Shown in pieces: positions 6,913-11,403 of a DNA stretch of 11,403 bases. Where the stretch lies: positions 1 through 11,403 of the forward strand of contig DTTB01000041.1 of assembly GCA_012964965.1 (NCBI GenBank). The letters run 5' to 3'. Positions within the stretch are counted from its first letter, which is position 1, and each line of letters starts with the position of its first letter. The translations under genes and the position numbers were made by a program. This DNA is from Candidatus Nitrosopelagicus sp. GTDB lineage: Archaea > Thermoproteota > Nitrososphaeria > Nitrososphaerales > Nitrosopumilaceae. The notes beneath the pieces were generated by a model. That model was not told where the DNA came from, made no database searches, and saw nothing but the letters and a program-made list of their open reading frames with translations.

Positions 6913-6932
6913 CGTATACTCAGTTAGCGTAA

Positions 6933-7571
6933 TTGGAATTTTTACATGAAAGCATTCTAAATTTAGTTGGGTTTGCAATTGGTATTACAATTGGATGCAT
7001 TTCATATATTGGTTTCAAAAATACAGGAAGTCCTACATTATTCAGATTAACTATAGCTTTCTTTGCTATTGGGATTGGTTTTGGAATTCTAGCACTTGGA
7101 TACATTGTTGATGACATGGTTACTCAAACAGGAAAGATCAATCGTGGTATTACAACACTTGGTGTTGCTTCTCAAACGATAGGATACTGGTTTATTGCAT
7201 TTTCTCACACAATCAAAACTTTCTTTCCTAAGTCAAGATATCTTAGGTCAATAGGAATCATGCCATTATTTTTAGTATCGTTTGTTTCCATTGAGCACAT
7301 ACTGCGTGCTGTCTCATTCATTTTGTTGGTATATGGTTCAATAGAGACCATGATATCATATTTTAATGGAAGAAAAAAGGCTACACTTTTTGTTGCCATA
7401 GGCTTAGGTCTTCTAGGATTTGGGGAATTTATCAGCTGGTATTCATTTGTATTTCCAGAAACTGTTTTGTACATAGGCTCAATTCTTATAAAAATTTGTG
7501 GTCTGATTTCATTAGGTATTCCAATATTCAAAATTCCGCTACGAAAGGTTACATTTGATGAAAATGTATAG
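6933..7571 (+). CDS. Polytopic membrane protein, about seven TM helices, unknown function
   Basis: I do not recognise a named family. The 212 residues are dominated by hydrophobic helices, about seven by eye. They lie near 8-28, 35-58, 70-90, 107-124 and 126-142, with two more in the last 65 residues (around ATLFVAIGLGLLGFGEF and VLYIGSILIKICGLISLGIP). Connecting loops are short, and the basic ones (FFPKSRYLRS, NGRKKA) may face the cytoplasm. No transporter signature, haem ligand pair or protease motif stands out. A sensor or accessory membrane role is possible. Start: TTG at 6933, directly after an in-frame stop. The gene is followed by a winged-helix regulator with its own AT-rich promoter region, so regulation by that neighbour is conceivable but untested. 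Confidence 0.75.
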   Translation: MEFLHESILNLVGFAIGITIGCISYIGFKNTGSPTLFRLTIAFFAIGIGFGILALGYIVDDMVTQTGKINRGITTLGVASQTIGYWFIAFSHTIKTFFPKSRYLRSIGIMPLFLVSFVSIEHILRAVSFILLVYGSIETMISYFNGRKKATLFVAIGLGLLGFGEFISWYSFVFPETVLYIGSILIKICGLISLGIPIFKIPLRKVTFDENV

Positions 7572-7654
7572 ATTTTAGATTATAATAGTAATAATGTGAA
7601 GGTTGTCAAAATATTTTATCTTCATTGTATACTGAAAAATATTGTTCTAGATGA

Positions 7655-7666
7655 TATACTAAAAAT
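7655..7666 (+). promoter_or_regulatory. AT-rich promoter element before the winged-helix gene
   Basis: TATACTAAAAAT lies about 26 nt before the ATG at 7686. It sits in a 114-nt AT-rich gap that otherwise shows no gene. Confidence 0.4.
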
Positions 7667-7685
7667 TATAACAATATGAGAGATC

Positions 7686-7973
7686 ATGCCTTCGTATAGA
7701 ACACATATCAAAATAGTCGGGGAGATTTTAGACACAACTATGTACAGTGTTGACGAGCATGAGGGTGCAAATATTACGCATCTAATAAGAAAGGCAAATA
7801 TTTCGCATGGAAGACTGTCAACAATTTTGAATAACTTAGTATCACAAGGTCTTTTAGAACAAGTTAATTCAAAGGGATCTTGTAGATACAAAATTAGTTC
7901 GTCTGGACAAGAATTTCTTTCAGCCTACAAAACTTTTAGGGATTTCTCAGAAGACTTCGGATTAACTATTTAG
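7686..7973 (+). CDS. Winged-helix DNA-binding protein, single domain
   Basis: The 95-aa protein is a compact winged-helix domain of the kind common in thaumarchaea (similar to Pfam HTH_45). The order is helix 1 (HIKIVGEILDTTM), helix 2 (ITHLIRKANIS), recognition helix (HGRLSTILNNLVSQGLLEQV), beta wing (GSCRYKISSSGQEFL) and a final helix (SAYKTFRDFSEDFG) likely used for dimerisation. The phrase Y-KIS-S-G-EFL is typical of the wing in this group. No ligand or metal-binding domain is attached, so it may be a constitutive or co-factor-type regulator. The target is unknown; its own promoter or the neighbouring membrane protein gene would be natural candidates. Confidence 0.85.
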   Translation: MPSYRTHIKIVGEILDTTMYSVDEHEGANITHLIRKANISHGRLSTILNNLVSQGLLEQVNSKGSCRYKISSSGQEFLSAYKTFRDFSEDFGLTI

Positions 7974-8004
7974 TTAGAATCAATTTATTAAAAACTGTTA
8001 AAAC

Positions 8005-8604
8005 TTGAGAGTTTCATGCACTGATTCAGATATCAAAGTAGTGATTAAAAAAATCAAAGCTGGTAAAATTATAGTTTTTCCCACTGATACCGTTTACGGT
8101 ATAGGATGTGATCCGTACAATAAGAAGGCAGTATTACGTTTGTATGAAATCAAAAAAAGGGAAAAAACAAAGCCGTTTCCTGTACTAGGTCTATCTAAAA
8201 CGGAATTAGAAAAAATTGCGGAATTCAATACGCTAGAGGAAAAAATCGCAGAAAAATTTTGGCCTGGTCAGGTTACTTTGATATTAAAAGTAAAAGATGA
8301 AAAAATCCGACAGTCACTATGTCTTGATAAAAAAATTGCTGTACGTGTGCCTAATAACCAATATGTTTTATCATTTCTTAAAGAGTGTAAATTTTTGGTA
8401 GGAACAAGTGCTAATATTTCTGGCACTGCTCCATTCACTGATCCTAATGAATGCAGTAAAAATTTAATCGGATATGACTTGTTGGTTGATGGAGGAATAA
8501 TTCCAAGCCAAAGTGAATCAACAATTGTTGAAATTGTAGAAGATAGCATTAAGATTCTAAGAGAGGGTAATGTTTCAGAAAAGGAGATAAGAGAACTTAA
8601 TTGA
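8005..8604 (+). CDS. tsaC: L-threonylcarbamoyladenylate synthase (YrdC-domain, TsaC/Sua5)
   Basis: The enzyme makes threonylcarbamoyl-AMP from threonine, bicarbonate and ATP, the first step in forming t6A37 of ANN-decoding tRNAs; KEOPS then transfers the group. Hallmarks: FPTDTVYGIGCDP (25-37), the KKR (50-52) and Lys56 basic patch, WPGQVTLIL (87-95), RVPN (115-118), and TSANISG (135-141). At 199 aa it is the one-domain type without the C-terminal Sua5 domain. The start is TTG at 8005, chosen because it supplies the first helix before the PTDT motif; GTG 8041 would remove it. The stop overlaps the start of the THUMP gene by 4 nt, indicating coupled translation of two tRNA-modification genes. 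Confidence 0.93.
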   Translation: MRVSCTDSDIKVVIKKIKAGKIIVFPTDTVYGIGCDPYNKKAVLRLYEIKKREKTKPFPVLGLSKTELEKIAEFNTLEEKIAEKFWPGQVTLILKVKDEKIRQSLCLDKKIAVRVPNNQYVLSFLKECKFLVGTSANISGTAPFTDPNECSKNLIGYDLLVDGGIIPSQSESTIVEIVEDSIKILREGNVSEKEIRELN

Positions 8605-9119
8605 ATCTGTTCATTACTTGTGCAAGAAATCTCGAATCAGAAACAGAAAATGAGATAAGGAAAATATTAAATGAATCAGGTGATCAGAAACCAGAAATTT
8701 ACAAAAGTGACATGAGAGGTATTTTATTTGTTAATACAAACATAGAGACATCAAAAATTATAGATTGTGTAAAAGGAAAGATAAGTGATGAGCCTTGGTC
8801 CGTACGATATTGCCTGAGAATAATTCCCATTCAACTTGAATGTGATACGGACATGGAAAAAATAAAACAAAATATACAAAAACTGAAAAGCACCATTCAG
8901 AAAAATGATTCTTATCGAATAACAATTGAAAAGAGAAATTCAGATATCTCGTCACAGGAAATGATTACCGAGATTGCAAGCCTATTTTCAAACAAAGTTT
9001 CACTGGATATGCCTGACTGGGTTGTATTGATTGAAATATTTGGAAATAAAACTGGTATATCAATTTTAAAGAATGATGGGATATTTAGTTTAGAAAAATC
9101 AAAGCGGGAATCAGAATAG
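8601..9119 (+). CDS. THUMP-domain RNA-binding protein, Tan1-like
   Basis: The C-terminal half (about residues 75-165) is a THUMP domain. It includes YRITIEKRNSDISSQEMITE, then VSLDMPDWVVLIEIFGNKTG and ISIL, the typical strand-helix-strand ending of this tRNA-binding fold. The N-terminal part (LFITCARNLESETENEI) resembles the N-terminal domain that precedes THUMP. With no methyltransferase, thiolase or pseudouridine domain attached and a length of 172 aa, the closest match is the Tan1 group. Tan1 presents tRNA to the acetyltransferase (Kre33/NAT10, TmcA in archaea) for ac4C formation. Start: TTG 8601, overlapping tsaC by 4 nt. The last 9 nt overlap the convergent ubiquitin-like-Cgi121 gene. 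Confidence 0.85.
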   Translation: MNLFITCARNLESETENEIRKILNESGDQKPEIYKSDMRGILFVNTNIETSKIIDCVKGKISDEPWSVRYCLRIIPIQLECDTDMEKIKQNIQKLKSTIQKNDSYRITIEKRNSDISSQEMITEIASLFSNKVSLDMPDWVVLIEIFGNKTGISILKNDGIFSLEKSKRESE

Positions 9120-9890
9120 TAATGCAGCTCTTTCAACAATAATATCTTCTAATGGATTTTTTGAAGAGATTACAGATATTTGTTTTTTGGATGTTTTAAA
9201 TTGTTTTTTCAGATACTGATGATTACTTTTTGAAAATTGTTTTGGATTAAGTGATGGTTTAAGTTCGGAATGAAGTTTGCTTAAAGTAGATTTTTTGCCT
9301 ATCGCAATTATGAAAAAATCCTTATTTGGTTTTCTGCCAGCAATCTTAATCGCATGAGAGATTTGCGTAGTGCCGGCAAATCTCAACAATATGTCAATTT
9401 CAATTTTTTTTGTTAGTAAAGTTTTATTTTTTTTTGCATAAAGAGATATTGCAAGTATTTTTTTAGCATGGTTTACTCCAAGTATAAACTGAGAATGTAA
9501 TGCTTGGAGAATTAGATGGGGATAATTATTCCTTAATTCTTTCAAAAACTCAATATGAAATTTCTTATCATTTAACATATGAAATATTTCTACGTTTGAA
9601 TGCATTATTGAAAATTGTATTCTAGAATGTGCCCCACCATGAATTATTGGAATAATACTAACTACATCATTATCACACAATTTAGTATTATAACCCTGCA
9701 GAGCTGAAGAATCTATTCCATTTACCGCTATGAGTAAGTTTTTTGTATCAAATTCTAGGGTGTTCTTTGGCTTAATTTGTATAAGATGATCAATTAATTC
9801 ATTTAATGTCATACTGCTTTCTTTCAATGTCACGCTATCAGTAGAAAATGATTTTTTGGCACCGCCCATTAATTTTACAGTAATCAACAC
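9111..9890 (-). CDS. MoaD/Urm1-type ubiquitin-like domain fused to KEOPS subunit Cgi121
   Basis: Residues 1-86 look like a MoaD/ThiS/SAMP beta-grasp protein: VKLMGGAKKSF, TLNELIDHLIQ, LLIAVNG, then DNDVVSIIPIIHGG with Gly85-Gly86 where free family members end. Residues about 91-259 match Cgi121, the KEOPS subunit that binds tRNA for t6A: LQALHSQFILGVNHAKKILA, IEIDILLRFAGTTQISHAIK, and a C-terminal LEDIIVERAALL. Cgi121 alone is about 150 aa; the 259-aa length is explained by both domains in one unbroken frame. Start: GTG 9890, right before the first beta strand; an AGATTAATTT box (9911-9920) lies about 25 nt upstream. An internal ATG (codon 96) could only make a Cgi121 lacking its first strand. 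It faces tsaC and tan1 tail to tail. Confidence 0.85.
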   Translation of the reverse strand: MLITVKLMGGAKKSFSTDSVTLKESSMTLNELIDHLIQIKPKNTLEFDTKNLLIAVNGIDSSALQGYNTKLCDNDVVSIIPIIHGGAHSRIQFSIMHSNVEIFHMLNDKKFHIEFLKELRNNYPHLILQALHSQFILGVNHAKKILAISLYAKKNKTLLTKKIEIDILLRFAGTTQISHAIKIAGRKPNKDFFIIAIGKKSTLSKLHSELKPSLNPKQFSKSNHQYLKKQFKTSKKQISVISSKNPLEDIIVERAALLF

Positions 9891-9910
9891 ACTGCCTAGT
9901 TATTAGTTCG

Positions 9911-9920
9911 AAATTAATCT
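9911..9920 (-). promoter_or_regulatory. Possible TATA-like box for the ubiquitin-like-Cgi121 gene
   Basis: The minus strand reads AGATTAATTT, centred about 25 nt before the GTG at 9890, inside the 43-nt gap after eS17. It may allow expression separate from eS17. Confidence 0.35.
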
Positions 9921-9933
9921 TATAGTGCGATAA

Positions 9934-10224
9934 TCAGTGTGTCTCAGCCTGTAGAGTTTCTTTAGATACAGATTCTGTAACTAGATCTATTGGTTCGTTT
10001 TGTTCCTCTATTTGCTCCTGCTTTTTCATATTTTCTTCTTTTTCCAATTCGATTGATTCGTTCTTGAGTAATCTTGTGATATATCCTGCCACCTTGTTTC
10101 TAAGTGATTTAGAAGTGATTGTAGATAAACTGTCAAGGACGTTTTTATTTTCGTTAAAATCAATGCCAAATTTGGCTTTGTTGTCTTTTAAGACTATCAT
10201 TGAAATTCGTTTTATTCTATCCAC
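9934..10224 (-). CDS. rps17e: Small ribosomal subunit protein eS17 with acidic C-terminal tail
   Basis: Archaeal/eukaryotic eS17 is a small-subunit ribosomal protein absent from bacteria. The family pattern is visible: DRIKRIS at the start, FGIDFNENKNVLDSL with the conserved DF-x-x-NK, then SKSLRNKVAGYITRLLK (38-54), the SK-LRN-IAGYVTR signature. The core ends near residue 55. Residues 56-96 form a polar, glutamate-rich tail (ELEKEENMKKQEQIEEQNEP) that has no counterpart in minimal archaeal forms of about 60-65 aa. Start: GTG 10224, giving the conserved N-terminus, and supported by a TATAAAA box about 27 nt upstream; ATG at codon 9 would delete the first helix turn. It lies 31 nt downstream of the tatD-like gene. 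Confidence 0.88.
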   Translation of the reverse strand: MDRIKRISMIVLKDNKAKFGIDFNENKNVLDSLSTITSKSLRNKVAGYITRLLKNESIELEKEENMKKQEQIEEQNEPIDLVTESVSKETLQAETH

Positions 10225-10247
10225 TGAACTGAGAAATTTTGTGGGTT

Positions 10248-10254
10248 TTTTATA
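10248..10254 (-). promoter_or_regulatory. TATA box for eS17 beside the end of the upstream gene
   Basis: The minus strand reads TATAAAA, centred about 27 nt before the GTG of eS17 and just past the stop codon of the TatD-like gene (10256). The spacing indicates a leaderless eS17 transcript. Confidence 0.6.
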
Positions 10255-10255
10255 T

Positions 10256-11020
10256 CTATAGAATAAGAAATCTTTGTGAATTTTGTTCTAACATTATACA
10301 CATATTTTCATAATTAGTATCTAAAACCTTAGATGCGCAGAATATCACACTCGGAATAAAGCTGATCTGAGCTGTTCTGTTACTAAAACACCGAGAGAAT
10401 CTTACCGGTCCATCAGTCTCTACAAGAATTCTATCTTTATTTGCTTTTGACAGTAACACTTGCTTATCTTTTGAGTAAACCATTACTGGACCAAAGGAAA
10501 CATAACAGTCTAAACCCATTGCGTTTTGTAGTTGTTTTTTGCTTCCATCAAACCAATGCAATAAAATGGTCGGAATATTATATGATGGTAAGATTTCGAG
10601 TATCTCATCAAGTGTATTTCTAGAATGAATTGAAACCGGTTTTCTAAATTTTTCTGCGAAAGAAAGCTGAGTTCTAAAAACTTCTTTTTGTTTTAATAAC
10701 TCTTCATCTGAGTTTGAATAGGTGTGATCTAATCCAATCTCACCTATCCCTGAAATTTTTTTATTATTTTCATCAATTAGTTTGAAAACAGATTCAGTGT
10801 CATCCTGTGCTTTTTCCGGATGTATGCCTATGAAAGGTAAAATAAAGTCGCTTTTTTTTCCAAGTTCAAGGGTTTTTTTTGAGGAAGAATAATCCATCGA
10901 AACACAGCATGCTTTGATACGAAGTTTTTTCATGCAGTTAAGAATTTGTGGGATATCATTTTCATATTCAGTGTCAGAAAGGTGAATATGAGCATCATAA
11001 AGCCAAGTCATATGACACAT
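10256..11020 (-). CDS. TatD-family metal-dependent hydrolase (possible deoxyribonuclease)
   Basis: TatD proteins are TIM-barrel metallo-hydrolases; characterised members act as 3'-5' DNA exonucleases or AP-type nucleases. All expected metal ligands are present: HxH at His11 and His13 (DAHIHLS), Glu94 in GIGEIGLD, His132 in KPVSIHSRNT, His155 in LLHWFDG, and Asp203 in ILVETDGP. GIHPE at 65-69 is also typical. The length of 254 aa is normal. ATG 11020 is preceded by an ATTAAAA box about 28 nt upstream; ATG 11011 (MTWLYDAH) is an alternative start, losing three residues. It heads a minus-strand run with eS17 and the ubiquitin-like-Cgi121 gene. Substrate cannot be fixed from sequence. Confidence 0.88.
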   Translation of the reverse strand: MCHMTWLYDAHIHLSDTEYENDIPQILNCMKKLRIKACCVSMDYSSSKKTLELGKKSDFILPFIGIHPEKAQDDTESVFKLIDENNKKISGIGEIGLDHTYSNSDEELLKQKEVFRTQLSFAEKFRKPVSIHSRNTLDEILEILPSYNIPTILLHWFDGSKKQLQNAMGLDCYVSFGPVMVYSKDKQVLLSKANKDRILVETDGPVRFSRCFSNRTAQISFIPSVIFCASKVLDTNYENMCIMLEQNSQRFLIL

Positions 11021-11045
11021 AACTTTGGCTGCCTAAAATAGTCTG

Positions 11046-11052
11046 TTTTAAT
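11046..11052 (-). promoter_or_regulatory. TATA-like box for the TatD-family gene
   Basis: The minus strand reads ATTAAAA, centred about 28 nt before the ATG at 11020. It lies in the short divergent gap shared with the histone gene. Confidence 0.45.
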
Positions 11053-11084
11053 CATACTTGTATTGGAATTTTTTTACTAATGAT

Positions 11085-11092
11085 CTTTTATC
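11085..11092 (+). promoter_or_regulatory. TATA-like box for the histone gene
   Basis: CTTTTATC is centred about 25 nt before the ATG at 11114, which favours that start over the in-frame TTG at 11099. Another T-rich stretch (TTTTTACTAA, around 11071-11080) would fit the TTG instead, so the choice is not fully settled. Confidence 0.4.
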
Positions 11093-11113
11093 ATACATTT
11101 GATAAAAAAAACT

Positions 11114-11335
11114 ATGAAGTCGTCAGAATTGGGGCTATCAGCGATGTATCGCATTTTAAAAAAATCTGGAGCTCAACGAGTAAGTGATGAATCTGCTGTT
11201 GAGCTTAGAAGGGTTATAGAGGAAATAGCCGAGGCAATTGCCAAAAATGCCGTGGAGATGTCAAGCCATGCTGGCAGGAAAACTGTAAAGGCAGAGGATG
11301 TTAAACTAGCTTCTAAGCAATTAAACAAGTATTAA
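11114..11335 (+). CDS. Archaeal histone
   Basis: A single histone fold, which would dimerise and wrap DNA in chromatin-like filaments. Features seen are the first helix SAMYRILKKSGA, the loop QRVSDES with the conserved Arg and Ser that touch DNA, the long central helix AVELRRVIEEIAEAIAKNAV, and the second loop and last helix HAGRKTVKAEDVKLASK, which matches the RKTVKAED signature of archaeal histones. From ATG 11114 it is 73 aa, close to the usual 66-70 aa. The in-frame TTG at 11099 would add MIKKT. There is no tail beyond LNKY. It is divergent from the TatD-family gene, and a probable tRNA starts 40 nt downstream. Confidence 0.93.
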   Translation: MKSSELGLSAMYRILKKSGAQRVSDESAVELRRVIEEIAEAIAKNAVEMSSHAGRKTVKAEDVKLASKQLNKY

Positions 11336-11355
11336 TCTAAAGAGTTAATTGCTGA

Positions 11356-11370
11356 TTTTGTGTTTTTATT
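11356..11370 (+). terminator. T-rich stretch after the histone gene
   Basis: Two T-runs (TTTT and TTTTT separated by GTG) occur about 20 nt after the histone stop, before the probable tRNA. Archaeal RNA polymerase often stops at such runs without a hairpin. No stem is visible. Confidence 0.3.
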
Positions 11371-11375
11371 GATGC

Positions 11376-11403
11376 GGTGAGGTAGTACAGTCCGGTAGTG
11401 CGT
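11376..11403 (+). tRNA. Probable tRNA, 5' part only (cut by window edge)
   Basis: The last 28 bases fit the first half of a tRNA. A seven-base acceptor strand GGTGAGG (11376-11382) is followed by T8-A9 and D-stem GTAC (11385-11388). The D-loop AGTCCGGTA contains the invariant A14 and G18-G19, and the closing strand is GTGC (11398-11401). All four D-stem positions pair (G-C, T-G, A-T, C-G). The anticodon is outside the window, so the amino acid cannot be named. Confidence 0.6.

Noticed and set aside
6867..6932. 21-codon ATG frame ending directly before the TTG at 6933
   Set aside because: It contains the TATA box of the next gene, so it is more likely promoter sequence than a leader peptide. 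It would matter only if a transcript from further upstream exists.
7205..7531. 108-codon minus-strand frame inside the seven-TM gene
   Set aside because: Again the complement of membrane-helix codons, with no recognisable domain and no suitable promoter spacing.

Overview
The window looks like chromosomal core DNA of an ammonia-oxidising thaumarchaeon (Nitrososphaerota, probably Nitrosopumilaceae). I infer this from protein content, not a database search. The DNA is clearly AT-rich, genes are tightly packed on both strands, and there is an archaeal histone and an eS17 ribosomal protein. Other markers are an archaeal short-form PurA, a DUF373 membrane protein and many small zinc-ribbon proteins. 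Starts are often GTG or TTG, with AT-rich TATA-like boxes centred about 25-29 nt upstream of the start codon, the pattern of leaderless archaeal transcripts. I see no insertion sequence, phage gene or CRISPR array.

Layout. Bases 1-80 hold the 5' end of a DUF5679 zinc-ribbon gene on the minus strand. A 229-nt divergent promoter region follows. The plus strand then carries a one-TM coiled-coil protein (310-807), a DUF373 protein (884-2008), a cis-prenyl transferase (2097-2894) and a Nudix hydrolase (2924-3343). From 5763 down to 3329 the minus strand carries purA, an unknown 221-aa protein and pyrF, a small nucleotide-synthesis cluster. A second divergent promoter leads to an unknown helical protein (5820-6302), which runs tail to tail into a zinc-ribbon/YggX-like protein (6577-6299). 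Then come a small zinc ribbon (6653-6862), a seven-TM protein (6933-7571) and a winged-helix regulator (7686-7973).

Bases 8005-9890 form a tRNA-modification neighbourhood. TsaC/Sua5 (first step of t6A synthesis) overlaps a THUMP/Tan1-like protein (ac4C adaptor) by 4 nt. Facing them is a minus-strand gene fusing a MoaD/Urm1-type ubiquitin-like domain, complete with a diglycine at residues 85-86, to the KEOPS subunit Cgi121. Upstream of the fusion on the same strand are eS17 (10224-9934), with an acidic tail, and a TatD-type metal-dependent hydrolase (11020-10256). The window closes with a histone gene (11114-11335) and the 5' part of a probable tRNA (11376 to the edge).

The most notable item is the ubiquitin-like-Cgi121 fusion. 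Its internal GG recalls ubiquitin-ribosomal protein precursors and suggests either processing into two proteins or a physical link between a sulfur-carrier/ubiquitin-like system and t6A synthesis. Second is the YggX-like domain behind a zinc ribbon.
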